From Alteromonas lipotrueiana (lineage in GTDB: Bacteria; Pseudomonadota; Gammaproteobacteria; Enterobacterales; Alteromonadaceae): a stretch of DNA of 64,000 nt. The notes under the pieces are model-generated. The model saw only the letters and a list, made by a program, of their open reading frames with translations, was not told where the DNA came from and made no database searches. Shown in pieces: positions 30,268-42,573 of this stretch (the first letter of the stretch is position 1; the number at the start of each line of letters is the position of its first letter). The stretch is from positions 20,873 through 84,872 of the forward strand of contig NZ_JAESDK010000021.1 of NCBI RefSeq assembly GCF_019249245.1. Direction: 5' to 3'. Both the position numbers and the translations under genes were made by a program.

Positions 30268-32547
30268 TTAATTAGACTCAACATGCATTTGTTTTGAATC
30301 AACATCAGAGTAGATAAAAACAAGTTTGTCTTTCTTAAAGCCCACTTTCACATTGCCGCCTTTAGCTAACTCGCCAAACAGCAGCTCATTGGCTAGCTCT
30401 CGTTTTATCTCATCTTTAATCAATCGTGCCATGGGACGTGCCCCCATCGAACGGTCATAACCTTTTTCGGCGAGATATGCACGCGCCTCACTGGTTACCT
30501 CTAACGAAACCCCTTTAACATCAAGCTGCGCCTGTAGCTCAATAATAAATTTATCCACTACCTGCAATATAATATCGGTTTCAAGATGGTTGAACCAAAT
30601 AATGCCATCTAAACGATTTCTGAATTCAGGTGAGAAAGTCTTATTGATTTCACTTAATGCATCGTGACTATGATCTTGCTGTTTAAACCCGATAGACTTA
30701 CGCACAGTTTCCTGAACCCCCGCATTGGTGGTCATTACCAGTACCACATTACGAAAATCAACTTTGCGTCCATTATTGTCTGTCAGAGTGCCGTGATCCA
30801 TTACCTGCAGTAAAATATTGTAAATATCGCTGTGAGCTTTTTCAATTTCATCCAGCAATACGACCGAATACGGATTCTTAATCACCGCATCTGTCAATAA
30901 ACCACCCTGGTCAAAACCAACATAGCCAGGAGGTGCGCCAATTAACCGGCTAACCGCATGACGCTCCATGTATTCAGACATATCAAAACGTGCCAGCTCC
31001 ACACCCATTATCTTAGACAATTGTTGAGTGACTTCCGTCTTCCCTACCCCGGTTGGGCCTGCAAACAAGAAGCTACCAATGGGTTTTGTTTCATTGCCCA
31101 GGCCTGAACGTGACAAGTGAATTGCATTGGTTAAGGTCTCAATAGCCTGATCTTGCCCAAATACCATCATTTTTAAATCGCGCCCCAGGTTTTTCAGCAC
31201 TTCTTTGTCTGAAGCTGAAACCGATTTTTCAGGGATACGCGCCATTTTGGCAATAATTTGTTCAATTTCAGCAACATTGATGGTCTTTTTACGCTTAGAC
31301 TGGGGTAATAGTCGCTGACTGGCACCGGCTTCATCCATCACATCAATCGCTTTGTCTGGCAAATGGCGTTCATTGATATATTTAGACGACAGCTCTGCCG
31401 CAGCCTGTAACGCTTTACGAGTAAAACGGACACTGTGATGCTCTTCGTAACGTTCTTTTAAGCCCATCAAAATTTTAGTGGTATCGCTTACGCTAGGCTC
31501 GACCACATCAACTTTTTGGAAACGCCGGGCCAAAGCGCGGTCTTTTTCAAAAATGCCCTGATATTCCTGATAAGTCGTAGACCCGATACACCGTAGTTCG
31601 CCACTGCTTAGTTTGGGTTTAAGCAAATTAGACGCATCCATAACCCCACCAGAGGCCGCACCGGCTCCAATAATGGTATGAATTTCGTCTATGAACAAAA
31701 TAGCATGCTCATCTTTGCTAAGTTCTTTCAAAATCGCTTTCAAGCGTTTTTCAAAATCGCCGCGATACTTAGTACCGGCTAATAATCCACCTAAATCTAA
31801 TGAGTAAACCGTGCTTGATGCAATAACATCAGGCACATCATCATTAACAATGCGGTACGCCAAACCTTCGGCAATAGCGGTTTTTCCAACGCCAGCCTCG
31901 CCCACCAATAACGGATTGTTTTTACGACGACGACAAAGTATCTGAATGGTCCGTTCGACTTCAGAATCACGCCCAATAAGCGGATCTATTTTTCCGTCTT
32001 TGGCATGTTTGTTTAAGTCGGTAGCATATTTACTTAACGCCGAATCGTCGCCGTCACTGTCACTGCTTTCTTCACCCGTCTCGCCGTGGCTCTGGCCTTC
32101 TTCATCTTCAGACTTACTTACACCATGGCTAATAAAATTCACAACATCTAAGCGGGTAATATCAGCTTTTTTGAGAATGTAAACAGCCTGAGATTCTTGC
32201 TCGCTAAAGATAGCAACCAGCACGTTAGCACCCGTAACTTCATCTTTGCCAGAAGATTGCACATGAAACACGGCGCGTTGCAATACTCGCTGAAACCCAA
32301 GGGTTGGCTGCGTTTCTCTTTCGTTTGCCTGCTCATCAAGTATCAGTGGCGTGGTGTCTTTTACAAACTCAATAAGCTCACTTTTGATGACATCAATATT
32401 GGCGCCACACGCTTTGAGGGCGTCTTGCGCAGAAGCGTTGTCCATCAAAGCTAATAGCAAGTGTTCAACGGTCATAAATTCGTGGCGGTGTTCCCGAGCA
32501 AACACAAAGGCTTCATTTAACGTTTGCTCTAATTCTTTATTTAACAT
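30268..32547 (-). CDS. clpA: ClpA, ATPase subunit of ClpAP protease
   Basis: This 759-residue AAA+ unfoldase feeds proteins to ClpP. It has an N-domain (1-140), an acidic serine-rich linker (about 145-170), AAA1 with GEAGVGKT near residue 215 and LFIDEIH, then AAA2 with [10 protein letters not shown] and VLLDEIEK. It lies 25 nt downstream of clpS on the same strand. Aat and Bpt in the adjacent operon make N-degrons for this pathway. Confidence 0.97.
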   Translation of the reverse strand: MLNKELEQTLNEAFVFAREHRHEFMTVEHLLLALMDNASAQDALKACGANIDVIKSELIEFVKDTTPLILDEQANERETQPTLGFQRVLQRAVFHVQSSGKDEVTGANVLVAIFSEQESQAVYILKKADITRLDVVNFISHGVSKSEDEEGQSHGETGEESSDSDGDDSALSKYATDLNKHAKDGKIDPLIGRDSEVERTIQILCRRRKNNPLLVGEAGVGKTAIAEGLAYRIVNDDVPDVIASSTVYSLDLGGLLAGTKYRGDFEKRLKAILKELSKDEHAILFIDEIHTIIGAGAASGGVMDASNLLKPKLSSGELRCIGSTTYQEYQGIFEKDRALARRFQKVDVVEPSVSDTTKILMGLKERYEEHHSVRFTRKALQAAAELSSKYINERHLPDKAIDVMDEAGASQRLLPQSKRKKTINVAEIEQIIAKMARIPEKSVSASDKEVLKNLGRDLKMMVFGQDQAIETLTNAIHLSRSGLGNETKPIGSFLFAGPTGVGKTEVTQQLSKIMGVELARFDMSEYMERHAVSRLIGAPPGYVGFDQGGLLTDAVIKNPYSVVLLDEIEKAHSDIYNILLQVMDHGTLTDNNGRKVDFRNVVLVMTTNAGVQETVRKSIGFKQQDHSHDALSEINKTFSPEFRNRLDGIIWFNHLETDIILQVVDKFIIELQAQLDVKGVSLEVTSEARAYLAEKGYDRSMGARPMARLIKDEIKRELANELLFGELAKGGNVKVGFKKDKLVFIYSDVDSKQMHVESN

Positions 32548-32572
32548 ATCGCTCGCCTTATCGTTGGTTGAC

Positions 32573-32893
32573 TTACGCCTGTTCCATTGTGCACATAAGT
32601 GGGTGTTGCTGTTTGCGTGCGTACTGATTGACTTGCATTACCTTGGTTTCAGCAATTTCAGCGGTATAAATTCCGCAGACGGCTTTACCATTATAATGCA
32701 CTGTCAGCATTGTCTGATTTGCCTTTTCGGCATCCATATTGAAAAAGTGCACAAGAACCTCTATCACGAAATCCATTGGCGTGTAGTCGTCATTGTTTAA
32801 TAACACTTTATACATTGGAGGCGGCTGCGTTTTCTTACGCTGCGCATCCCGGAGTTTTTCTTTTTCGATACTGATCGCGTTGTCTCTACTCAT
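32573..32893 (-). CDS. clpS: ClpS, ClpA adaptor for N-degron substrates
   Basis: This 106-residue protein binds N-terminal Leu/Phe/Tyr/Trp and hands proteins to ClpA. The family motif [17 protein letters not shown] and the histidine in [15 protein letters not shown] are clear. It is the first gene of the clpS-clpA pair. Confidence 0.96.
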   Translation of the reverse strand: MSRDNAISIEKEKLRDAQRKKTQPPPMYKVLLNNDDYTPMDFVIEVLVHFFNMDAEKANQTMLTVHYNGKAVCGIYTAEIAETKVMQVNQYARKQQHPLMCTMEQA

Positions 32894-32964
32894 AGTAATA
32901 GGATAGTGCCTTAGCGTATATTACGCTGAATTTTTTCAGACAGATTAATTCTGTTAATTTACGC

Positions 32965-32994
32965 TTGACATTTAGTGTTTAAAAAATCTACAGT
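32965..32994 (+). promoter_or_regulatory. Probable promoter of cspD
   Basis: A consensus -35 TTGACA and a -10-like TACAGT are separated by 18 nt. The leader would be about 98 nt, long as in other csp genes. Confidence 0.45.
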
Positions 32995-33098
32995 TTAGGT
33001 ATAGCGAAATGAAGTGACGCATTTGGCTATAGTTGCCCCTTAAAATCTATTGTGGGGGCATAACTGTGTGAGTTCAAGGATTAAGAGGAAGTCGAAGT

Positions 33099-33320
33099 AT
33101 GGCGGTTGGTAAAGTTAAATGGTTTAACAACGCAAAGGGTTTTGGTTTCATCGTTCCAGAAAACGGCGGTGAAGACATATTTGCTCACTATTCAACAATT
33201 CAGATGGAAGGCTATCGTTCGCTGAAAGCAGGCCAGGATGTGACCTACGACGTTCAGCAAGGCCCTAAAGGGCTACATGCCGAAAATATTGGATTGAAAG
33301 GCGACGAACCTGAGCGTTAA
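33099..33320 (+). CDS. cspD: Cold-shock-domain protein CspD
   Basis: This 73-residue single OB-fold protein has the RNA-binding motifs KGFGFI and DIFAHYS. The QMEGYRSLKAGQ stretch is typical of CspD rather than CspA. In E. coli CspD is made in stationary phase and inhibits replication. It is divergent from clpS, the usual arrangement. SD AGAGGAAG is strong. Confidence 0.92.
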   Translation: MAVGKVKWFNNAKGFGFIVPENGGEDIFAHYSTIQMEGYRSLKAGQDVTYDVQQGPKGLHAENIGLKGDEPER

Positions 33321-33342
33321 TACCTAAAGAAACCTTGTATTC

Positions 33343-33388
33343 AAAGGGCTTTTCCCTGGCATTCGTTGTTAGGCAAAAGCCTTTTTAT
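33343..33388 (+). terminator. Likely terminator of cspD
   Basis: AAAGGGCTTTT and AAAAGCCTTTTT form a stem with one bulged G and a 21-nt loop, ending in T residues 22-68 nt past the cspD stop. The large loop lowers confidence. Confidence 0.5.
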
Positions 33389-33550
33389 TATGTGTTAAAC
33401 ATAATGTTGGCAAAATCAAGCCGTTAGAATAATAGATTCAAACAGTACAAACCTTCGCTGCCACTGGTTTTCTCTAAGCACCTCCTCATCATTTTGCGTA
33501 TTTAGCTTTCTTTTCTATTATTGGGCTTTCACATTGTTTTTCATTTAAAT

Positions 33551-33578
33551 AAAAAAACCCGGCAGTCGCCGGGCTTTT
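33551..33578 (-). terminator. Intrinsic terminator of icd
   Basis: Stem CCCGGC/GCCGGG with a 4-nt loop is followed by seven T residues on the minus strand. It begins 25 nt past the icd stop. Confidence 0.9.
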
Positions 33579-33602
33579 ATCTTTCATAACTATTTTCAGT
33601 TT

Positions 33603-35825
33603 TTAACTCAGAATTTTATGCAGTGTCTTACTAGGAGACATTGCATTATATACTTTATCAGTATCTGGATAGTAGTAACCGTCAATAGGCTGCTCTTTAC
33701 CCTGGGTCGCATCAATTTCTTCTAAGATGGTATCCATATTGGCTTCAAGCTGTTCAGCAATATCTTTAAACTTGGCTGCCAAATCCGGGTCTTCGGTTTG
33801 TGAAGATACTTCCTGAGCCCAGTAAAGTGCCAACCAAACATGGCTGCCTCTGTTATCCAGCTCACCGGCTTTACGCTTGGGTGACTTACCGTTGTTTAAC
33901 AGACTTTCGGTTGCTTTGTCTAAAGAGGTTCCGATAATTTTTGCTTTAGCGTTACTATGTTTAATCGCAACATCTTCAAACGATACCGCTAATGCCAGGA
34001 ATTCGCCTAACGAGTCCCAGCGAAGATGTCCTTCTTCAACAAATTGCTGCACGTGTTTAGGCGCGGAACCACCAGCACCCGTTTCATACAAACCGCCACC
34101 GGCCATCAATGGCACAATTGACAGCATCTTAGCACTGGTACCCAGCTCTAAAATTGGGAACAGGTCGGTCAGGTAGTCACGTAAAACATTACCGGTTACC
34201 GAGATAGTGTCCAGACCGCGTATTGCGCGCTCCATGCTGTATCGGATAGCTCGAACAGGCGACATTATCTGAATATCCAAACCATTCAGGTCATGCTCTT
34301 GCAGATATTTTTCAACTTTAGTAATCAGTTGAGCATCATGAGCGCGTTCTTCGTCTAACCAGAATACCGCCGGCATGCCTGATTGACGCGCACGGGTAAC
34401 CGCTAGCTTAACCCAGTCCTGAATAGGCGCATCTTTGGCCTGACACATACGCCAGATATCGCCTTCTTCAACGCTATGTTCCATCAATACGTTGCCGTCA
34501 CCATCGACAATTTGAACGGTACCATCGGCTTCCATTTCAAACGTTTTGTCGTGCGACCCATATTCTTCAGCTTTTTGCGCCATCAGACCAACATTTGGAA
34601 CCGTGCCCATTGTGGTCGGGTCAAATGCGCCGTGGGTTTTACAAAAATTAATCACTTCCTGATAAATCGTGGCGTAAGTACTTTCCGGAATCACGGCCTT
34701 AGTATCATGCGCTTTTCCGTCTGGTCCCCACATTTGCCCCGAATTACGGATCATCGCTGGCATAGATGCATCAACAATGACATCACTAGGAACATGCAAG
34801 TTAGAAATGCCTTTATCAGAATTCACCATTGCAATAGGCGGGCGACTGCCATAACAGGCATTGATATCGCGTTGTATTTCAGAACGCTGAGATTCAGGCA
34901 GGCTTTCAATTTTGTCATAAACACTGCCCAGGCCATTGTTTGGATTTACACCCAATTCCTCAAACAGGTCGCCCCACTTATCAAACAACTCTTTATAAAA
35001 TACCTTAACGCAATGACCAAAAACGATGGGGTGCGACACCTTCATCATAGTGGCTTTTACATGTAGCGAAAACAGCACACCGGTGTCTTTGGCGTCTTCA
35101 ATTTGTTCTTCAAAAAAGTCGCATAGTGCTTTTTTGCTCATATACATGCCGTCGATAACCTCGCCGGCCAACAAATCTACGCGAGGCTTAAGTGTTTTCT
35201 TGTTACCTTGTTTGTCGGTAAATTCGATGCTGACATGGCCATCTTTTTCAATGGTGGTCGATTTTTCGCTAGAAAAGAAATCGCCTTTTTGCATATGTGC
35301 AACATGTGAACGAGATGCCTGACTCCATTCCCCCATTGAGTGTGGGTATTTACGAGCATAATTTTTGACCGCTGCGGGCGCTCGACGGTCTGAATTACCT
35401 TCACGCAGTACCGGGTTTACCGCACTACCAGAGACCTTGCCATAACGTTCACGAATGTCCTTTTCTTCATCAGTTTGAGGATCATCAGGAAACGCCGGAA
35501 CCGCATAACCTTTCGCGTTCAATTCTTTTATTGCTGCGCGCAGCTGAGGAACAGAGGCACTGATATTAGGCAGTTTTATGATATTAGCGTTAGGATCCTG
35601 AGTCAGCTTGCCAAGCTCAGCCAGTGCATCGGGTACCTGTTGTTCATCAGACAGATAGTCAGAAAAATTCGCCAGAATACGGGCAGCGAGAGAAATGTCT
35701 GTTAATTCGATATCGATGTCTGCTGCACCAGCAAATTTTTCGACGATAGGAAGCAACGAATAGGTCGCCAGCATGGGCGCTTCGTCGGTCTTTGTATAGA
35801 CGATAGTCGACTTGGCTTTGGTCAT
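33603..35825 (-). CDS. icd: Isocitrate dehydrogenase, NADP-dependent, monomeric type
   Basis: This 740-residue enzyme oxidises isocitrate to 2-oxoglutarate in the TCA cycle. Its length and sequence (for example the conserved [20 protein letters not shown] region) match the monomeric IDH family, not the ~416-residue dimeric Icd of E. coli. The open frame runs to 35927, but the ATG at 35825 has SD GAGGT and gives the family's standard length. It is divergent from rluE. Confidence 0.95.
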   Translation of the reverse strand: MTKAKSTIVYTKTDEAPMLATYSLLPIVEKFAGAADIDIELTDISLAARILANFSDYLSDEQQVPDALAELGKLTQDPNANIIKLPNISASVPQLRAAIKELNAKGYAVPAFPDDPQTDEEKDIRERYGKVSGSAVNPVLREGNSDRRAPAAVKNYARKYPHSMGEWSQASRSHVAHMQKGDFFSSEKSTTIEKDGHVSIEFTDKQGNKKTLKPRVDLLAGEVIDGMYMSKKALCDFFEEQIEDAKDTGVLFSLHVKATMMKVSHPIVFGHCVKVFYKELFDKWGDLFEELGVNPNNGLGSVYDKIESLPESQRSEIQRDINACYGSRPPIAMVNSDKGISNLHVPSDVIVDASMPAMIRNSGQMWGPDGKAHDTKAVIPESTYATIYQEVINFCKTHGAFDPTTMGTVPNVGLMAQKAEEYGSHDKTFEMEADGTVQIVDGDGNVLMEHSVEEGDIWRMCQAKDAPIQDWVKLAVTRARQSGMPAVFWLDEERAHDAQLITKVEKYLQEHDLNGLDIQIMSPVRAIRYSMERAIRGLDTISVTGNVLRDYLTDLFPILELGTSAKMLSIVPLMAGGGLYETGAGGSAPKHVQQFVEEGHLRWDSLGEFLALAVSFEDVAIKHSNAKAKIIGTSLDKATESLLNNGKSPKRKAGELDNRGSHVWLALYWAQEVSSQTEDPDLAAKFKDIAEQLEANMDTILEEIDATQGKEQPIDGYYYPDTDKVYNAMSPSKTLHKILS

Positions 35826-36198
35826 TATATACCTCAAAGTTTGCGGTAAACTTACCGTAATTAGTCCGTTTGGTACGTTATCAGCCAGCAACTGCTGGTC
35901 ACAAACGCTTCGACTGGCACCTTTCACTGTAGGGCTGCTCAGCTACGATTTTATGCACTTCCCGCCTCGCCCCATAACGGACCAGCGTACATCTAACATC
36001 AGCGAACCCGACAAAAAATGCCGCGTTCAATAGTATAAGGGCGAATATTTTAGTTACAAGTCATACCATTGTCTTTACCTGCTAACTCAGCTTTATACCG
36101 TGTATTAACACTGGGACTGAAAATCCCGGTCGTGCCTTAGTTAAAAACACTGGTAAACTTAATCTATCGACTTTTCTTTTAACACCAGGTTCATTTTA
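35826..36198. other. Divergent region icd-rluE with a probable long icd leader
   Basis: No gene is visible in these 373 nt. A likely icd promoter is at 36047-36075, which would give icd a leader of over 200 nt. A short palindrome, CCAGCA-AC-TGCTGG, lies within the presumed leader near 35885. Confidence 0.45.
36047..36075 (-). promoter_or_regulatory. Probable promoter of icd
   Basis: On the minus strand AAGACA and TAAAAT are separated by 17 nt, followed by a GC-rich discriminator (TTCGCCC) like that in front of trxB. Confidence 0.4.
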
Positions 36199-36750
36199 AT
36201 GCCCACGCCCCCGTCTACTGTCATTCTGTTTAATAAACCTTTTAATGTGCTCTCTCAGTTTACTGACGGCGAAGGACGTGCCACGCTTAAAGATTACGTT
36301 CCTATACCCGAAGTTTACGCAGCTGGGCGGCTTGACCGGGACTCAGAAGGGCTTTTGATTCTCACCAACAATGGCAAATTACAGCACAAGCTGGCCAATC
36401 CTGAAGCAAAAACAAGTAAAACTTATTGGGCCCAGGTTGAAGGTGATATTACCGATGAAGCGCTGTTGAATTTAAATACCGGCGTAGAATTAAAAGATGG
36501 GCTTACTGCGCCGGCTAAAGTAAAAAGAATGGCTGAGCCCCAGGTGTGGCAACGAACCCCGCCCGTTCGCTTTCGCCAGCATATTCCCACTTCGTGGATA
36601 AGCCTGACAATAACTGAAGGTCGCAACCGGCAGGTTCGCCGCATGACGGCCCATGTTGGCTTCCCTACTTTGCGATTAATTCGTTACCGGGTGGGTAACT
36701 GGACTATTGATGGTATTGATAACGGTGAGTTTGTTCAATTCACCTTATGA
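36199..36750 (+). CDS. rluE: 23S rRNA pseudouridine(2457) synthase RluE
   Basis: This 183-residue RsuA-family enzyme has the catalytic-aspartate motif [14 protein letters not shown] near residue 46 and the late motif [21 protein letters not shown]. It lacks the N-terminal S4 domain, as RluE does. The neighbourhood icd / rluE / mnmA-hflD-purB matches the order known from E. coli, which supports RluE rather than RluB or RluF. Confidence 0.9.
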   Translation: MPTPPSTVILFNKPFNVLSQFTDGEGRATLKDYVPIPEVYAAGRLDRDSEGLLILTNNGKLQHKLANPEAKTSKTYWAQVEGDITDEALLNLNTGVELKDGLTAPAKVKRMAEPQVWQRTPPVRFRQHIPTSWISLTITEGRNRQVRRMTAHVGFPTLRLIRYRVGNWTIDGIDNGEFVQFTL

Positions 36751-36892
36751 CCCAGAACCTTGCAGTCGAATTTCTGAACGCGGCATAATGTAGTACAAGA
36801 AAGTATTATTGTTAGCGTAGGTTACCGCGCCATTGAGTGTGTCAAGCAGCGTATTTTCTGCTAGAATTCGCGACTTTTGATTTAACAGTGTT

Positions 36893-38032
36893 ATGAGTGA
36901 AGAGAATACGGTGACAGAACCCCTTTCCAGCCCTAAAGCCCCTGCACAACAAAAAGTCATCGTCGGCATGTCTGGCGGTGTCGATTCCTCGGTATCAGCT
37001 TATCTGCTGCTTCAGCAAGGATATCAGGTAGAAGGCCTGTTTATGAAAAACTGGGAAGAAGACGATAATGATGAGTACTGCGCGGCGGCCGAAGATCTTG
37101 CAGACGCGCAAGCCGTGGCTGATAAACTTGGAATTCACCTTCATACCATAAATTTTGCCGCTGAATACTGGGATAACGTGTTTGAATATTTTCTTGCCGA
37201 ATACAAGGCAGGTCGCACGCCTAACCCGGATATCATGTGCAACAAAGAAATAAAATTTAAAGCATTTTTAGAATTTGCCGCCGAAGATTTAGGTGCTGAT
37301 TACATTGCTACCGGCCACTATGTACAGCGCCGTAATGTAGATCAAAAATGGCAAATGTTGCGGGGTCTGGACAACAATAAAGACCAAAGTTATTTTTTGT
37401 ATACCCTGAGTCATGAGCATATTGGCAAAACATTATTCCCGGTAGGCAACCTGGAAAAACCTGAAGTACGTCGTATTGCTGAAGAGCAGGGATTGGTAAC
37501 AGCAGATAAAAAAGATTCAACCGGTATCTGTTTTATTGGCGAGCGTAAATTTAAAGACTTTCTAGCCCGTTACTTACCAGCACAGCCAGGTGATATAGAA
37601 ACCGCGGAAGGCCAGACTATTGGCCGTCATGAAGGTCTGATGTATCACACATTAGGGCAACGTAAGGGTTTACATATTGGCGGTATGGCTGAATTTGGCG
37701 AAGACCCCTGGTATGTCGTCGACAAAGATGTGGCGCGTAATGTATTAATTGTTGGTCAGGGCGCCGACCACCCGCGCTTATATTCTAACGGGCTGGTTGC
37801 CAACCAGCTTCACTGGGTTAACCGTCAGCCATTAACCGATACCCTTAAGGCTACGGTAAAAACCCGTTACCGTCAGCAGGACATTGCCTGCACCATTCGG
37901 CCCACCGGCGATGACGAGATTACGGTTACCTTTGATGAACCGCAAAAGGCGGTCACCCCCGGCCAGTCTGCCGTATTTTATTTAAATGAAGTGTGTCTGG
38001 GCGGCGCTATTATTGAGAGTTATATTCGCTGA
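36893..38032 (+). CDS. mnmA: tRNA 2-thiouridylase MnmA
   Basis: This 379-residue enzyme makes 2-thiouridine at position 34 of tRNAs for Lys, Glu and Gln. The ATP PP-loop SGGVDSS is near residue 27, with the catalytic cysteines in [12 protein letters not shown] and [10 protein letters not shown]. An N-terminal tail of about 20 residues precedes the PP-loop domain. Its TGA overlaps the ATG of hflD by 1 nt. Confidence 0.96.
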   Translation: MSEENTVTEPLSSPKAPAQQKVIVGMSGGVDSSVSAYLLLQQGYQVEGLFMKNWEEDDNDEYCAAAEDLADAQAVADKLGIHLHTINFAAEYWDNVFEYFLAEYKAGRTPNPDIMCNKEIKFKAFLEFAAEDLGADYIATGHYVQRRNVDQKWQMLRGLDNNKDQSYFLYTLSHEHIGKTLFPVGNLEKPEVRRIAEEQGLVTADKKDSTGICFIGERKFKDFLARYLPAQPGDIETAEGQTIGRHEGLMYHTLGQRKGLHIGGMAEFGEDPWYVVDKDVARNVLIVGQGADHPRLYSNGLVANQLHWVNRQPLTDTLKATVKTRYRQQDIACTIRPTGDDEITVTFDEPQKAVTPGQSAVFYLNEVCLGGAIIESYIR

Positions 38033-38655
38033 TGCTTGATCCAAAAATAGAACAACATCTAGCTCTGGCCGGTGTTTGTCAGGCTGCAGCTTTAGTTAAA
38101 CAAATTGCCCGTACCGGAAGCGTAGACCGGGATGCTTTTGAAGCCAGTATGTCAAGCATACTGGTCACCGACCCCGAAAGTCCGCAGCATGTTTTTGGAA
38201 GTCTGGGTAACTTAAAGATAGGTTACCAAACCTTGCTGGCACAACTGTCAGATAAATCAACGACCAAAGATACTGAGCTAACCCGTTATATTGCCAGTTT
38301 GCTGGGACTGGAGCGAAAACTGGCCGCTAAACCCGATGCTATGAGTACTTTAGGCGACCGAATTTCTCATGTTCAGCGCCAGTTAGAACACGTTAATTTT
38401 GATAACAGCCAAATTGTGGGTTCGCTGGCCAGTATTTACTCGGACATTGTCAGCCCCCTGGCCCCCCGTATTCAGGTGGCGGGTAACCCCGATCACCTTA
38501 GCCAGCCAGTCAATCAGCACCGTGTACGGGCTTTGTTGTTAGCCGGTGTGCGTGCAGCCGTTATGTGGCGACAAATGGGCGGTAAACGTCGCCAAATTTT
38601 GCTAAATCGAAAAAGTATTGTCACCAGTGCCAGTCAGGCATTGCGATTAATTTAA
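38032..38655 (+). CDS. hflD: HflD, high-frequency lysogenization protein homologue
   Basis: This 207-residue, largely helical protein is found between mnmA and purB in many gammaproteobacteria, as here. In E. coli HflD is a peripheral membrane protein that binds phage lambda CII; its housekeeping role is unclear. The start is coupled to the mnmA stop (TGATG). Confidence 0.92.
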   Translation: MLDPKIEQHLALAGVCQAAALVKQIARTGSVDRDAFEASMSSILVTDPESPQHVFGSLGNLKIGYQTLLAQLSDKSTTKDTELTRYIASLLGLERKLAAKPDAMSTLGDRISHVQRQLEHVNFDNSQIVGSLASIYSDIVSPLAPRIQVAGNPDHLSQPVNQHRVRALLLAGVRAAVMWRQMGGKRRQILLNRKSIVTSASQALRLI

Positions 38656-38663
38656 AAATGTGA

Positions 38664-40049
<1,386 letters not shown>

Positions 40050-40060
40050 ATAAAACATCG

Positions 40061-40093
40061 ACGCCAGCTTTTTCAACAATGAATTACTGGCGT
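40061..40093 (+). terminator. Weak hairpin after purB
   Basis: ACGCCAG and CTGGCGT pair around a 19-nt loop 12 nt past the purB stop, followed by only a short T-rich stretch. Possible partial terminator. Confidence 0.4.
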
Positions 40094-40155
40094 TGCTTTA
40101 ACTAAGCCGTTCACGGGTTTTGGCTCATTAGCGAAACAGCGCAGGTATTTCATGA

Positions 40156-41357
40156 TTGCCTTACCGGTTGTTATGGACAATATTAGCTGTGAACGTTAAC
40201 GGTCAAAACCAATCCACATTATTCTTCAGGTTAGTTGCGAGTACATACATTGCAACTGGCAACGCTTTATCCTTTTTCAGTGGTGTTGGTTATTTTTTTG
40301 CGACCCATAACCATTTCATTTCCTGGCCTTTGGGTGTTTTGTTCACTACCTTTGGTAGCTTGAGCCCGGCCCTACTTAAACCGGCCGTAAAACCTGCCCG
40401 CCCACCATTTTTAATGGCTACTCTGTCTTTGCTTATTTTAGTCACATCACTATGGAAACAGGACATTGGTTTACCCTATCTTTTAGTGCTCTTTATTTTT
40501 TGGGGTAGTTGGTTATTCACCGCTAGCGAAATGCGTGTACGGCGTTTGGCGCAAAGTGTGTGCCTGGCAGGTGGCTTTTGTTCTAAGGTAAGTCTATTGC
40601 TCCAGTTGCGAGTTGCACTATCCCTTGTTGTGGGTATTGGTATAGGTTACCAGGCAATAGGCAAAGTGGTCAGTATATTGTCACGTTCTGTTGTCTGGGG
40701 TTTTCACCTTAGCCTCTGGTATTGCCCGTTGTTATATTCCCGAAATGGTTCGTTGAAACAATGACGTCATTTAACCCCCCACAAGAATACGACAACGTCA
40801 GCGTTTTATTTGCCGACTTCAAAGGCTACACCCAACTGTATACAAGCCTTTCAGATGCAGAAGTTGTAAGACTGCTCGACTCGTTTTATCGGCAGGTCGA
40901 TGCGCTGACCCTGCGCTTTGATGTAGAAAAAATTAAAACCAATGGCGATCAGTACATCGCAACCAGCAAGATGGAATCTGCTTTGTTTTTGCCGCAGTTT
41001 CACCCCAACCGGGGCGCATCAAATCTGTGTCTTTTTGCGTTCGCAATCATCGGGGTAACAAACCGGCTAGCAATTGAGTACGAATGTGACATCGCGATAA
41101 GAATTGGCATTGCCTCCGGCCCCATTATAGGAGGGATGATTGGGTTGCATAAACCCAGCTTCGATATATGGGGAAAAACCGTCAATATGGCCGCCCGGCT
41201 TGAACAACACAGTCGCGCCAACAGAATATCGGTATGCACGCTTACCGCTCGCCTGTTAAGCCATCAACAAAGTGGCTTTGAACCGGGACCCGAAATTTTA
41301 TTATGCAACCAGTATAAAGCGTACGAGCTGCGCAAAACTCACCAGAATTTTGTATAA
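40156..41357 (+). pseudogene. Membrane-bound class III adenylate/guanylate cyclase, broken by two +1 frameshifts
   Basis: Three reading frames follow one another. Frame 1 (40156 to about 40700) encodes a hydrophobic domain with several membrane segments. A 50-nt stretch in frame 2 reads FTLASGIARCYIPEMVR, the linker typically found before cyclase domains. Frame 3 (about 40750-41357) is a complete catalytic domain with FADFKGYT and KTNGDQYIA (two metal aspartates) and DIWGKTVNMAARLE (substrate-specificity Asp and catalytic Asn/Arg). Removing one G from GGGG at 40697-40700 and one T from TT at 40753-40754 restores a single frame of about 399 codons. The catalytic part could still be expressed from a start at 40722 (TTG) or 40761 (ATG). 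It is either a recent pseudogene or a pair of sequencing errors. Confidence 0.75.
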
Positions 41358-41396
41358 TCTCGGCCCATAAATGTTTTTTATTTCCAGGTTCAGGGT

Positions 41397-42536
41397 TTGT
41401 ATTCACTTCAATTAGATGTGGTCTCATTTTTACGAGACTATTGGCAGCAGCAACCTTTAGTCATTCGCCAGGGTTTTTTGAACTTTGTCGACCTTTTAGA
41501 CGAGCACGACCTGGCAGGATTAAGCGAGTTAGACGAAGTAGATAGTCGCATAATTCAACACCACCAAAAGCAATGGCACGTTAGCCATGGTCCTTTTGAT
41601 GATTTTTCAAAAGTGTGTAACGGGCAATGGACTTTATTGGTGCAAGGTGTTGACCGGTATATTGGTGACGCTTCTGAATTAATCGAAGCATTTAACTTTG
41701 TACCTTACTGGCGCATGGATGATTTGATGGTGAGTTACGCCTCCCCCGGCGCAGGCGTGGGCCCGCATCTTGATCAATACGATGTCTTTTTGGTGCAAGG
41801 TAAAGGCCGGCGCCGGTGGAAGGTAGGTAAACCTGGCAACCATACGCCTGCGTTTGTACATCCCCAGATAGCGCAAATAGAGCCTTTTGAAGCATTGATA
41901 AATGTTGTGCTTGAGCCCGGTGATATCTTGTATGTACCCCCAGGCTGGCCTCATGAAGGGGTTGCAGAAGAAAACTGTCTTACTTATTCGGTGGGATTCA
42001 GAGCGCCTGATCAACAACAACTTATTAATGCCCTTCCTGATATCTTTGATGAAGATAATACGACGAATGTTCGTTATACCGATGCGGCCCGCCAGCACAG
42101 CGATCATCCTTCGAAGATCAGCCGTTCTGAAATAACCACCCTCAAATCGATGATTTTAGATGTTGTGACCCAGCCTCAGTGGGAACAGGCGCTGATGCGA
42201 TTGTTGAGTGATCAGCAGCTCAGTACGCAAACGCCGTCTACATTAATGCAATGCCAGCAGTTAGCAGAATCGTTAGACAACGGTGATGAGTATGTACGCA
42301 TTCCTGCTTGTCGGCCACTTTTCAGCGATTGCGCTTTTTCATCTGAGTTTTGTTTTTATATCAATGGTGAAGCCTTTACTTATGGTGGTGAAAACCTTGA
42401 AGCATTATTGATTTTGTTGAAAGGTGACCCAATAAATAATATATTCGTAAAACATTATAAGCCAGATGATGCATTTTTTGAGCTTTTAACGACACTGATA
42501 AACAAGGGCTATTGGGAGCAAACGGAAGACTTCTGA
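41397..42536 (+). CDS. roxA: Ribosomal protein uL16 3-hydroxylase RoxA (YcfD), JmjC oxygenase
   Basis: This 379-residue Fe(II)/2-oxoglutarate oxygenase closely follows E. coli YcfD, which hydroxylates an arginine of ribosomal protein L16. The JmjC iron ligands are in GPHLDQYD (HxD) and GWPHEG (distal His). GRRRWKVG and GDILYVPPGWPHEG are characteristic. A C-terminal dimerisation/winged-helix region follows. The start is TTG with AGG nearby. A TATAAT at 41353-41358 overlaps the cyclase stop and may be its -10 element. Confidence 0.93.
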   Translation: MYSLQLDVVSFLRDYWQQQPLVIRQGFLNFVDLLDEHDLAGLSELDEVDSRIIQHHQKQWHVSHGPFDDFSKVCNGQWTLLVQGVDRYIGDASELIEAFNFVPYWRMDDLMVSYASPGAGVGPHLDQYDVFLVQGKGRRRWKVGKPGNHTPAFVHPQIAQIEPFEALINVVLEPGDILYVPPGWPHEGVAEENCLTYSVGFRAPDQQQLINALPDIFDEDNTTNVRYTDAARQHSDHPSKISRSEITTLKSMILDVVTQPQWEQALMRLLSDQQLSTQTPSTLMQCQQLAESLDNGDEYVRIPACRPLFSDCAFSSEFCFYINGEAFTYGGENLEALLILLKGDPINNIFVKHYKPDDAFFELLTTLINKGYWEQTEDF

Positions 42537-42573
42537 AGCAGTTAGCCGATATCACACGCAGGGACTGCGAGTT

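Noticed and set aside
34476..35066. 196-residue open frame on the plus strand inside icd
   Set aside because: Shadow of icd, arginine/histidine/isoleucine-rich, without an SD or known motif.
40722..41357. Calling the cyclase domain an intact independent gene
   Set aside because: Upstream frames read as the missing membrane domain and linker of the same protein, so a broken gene is the simpler explanation.
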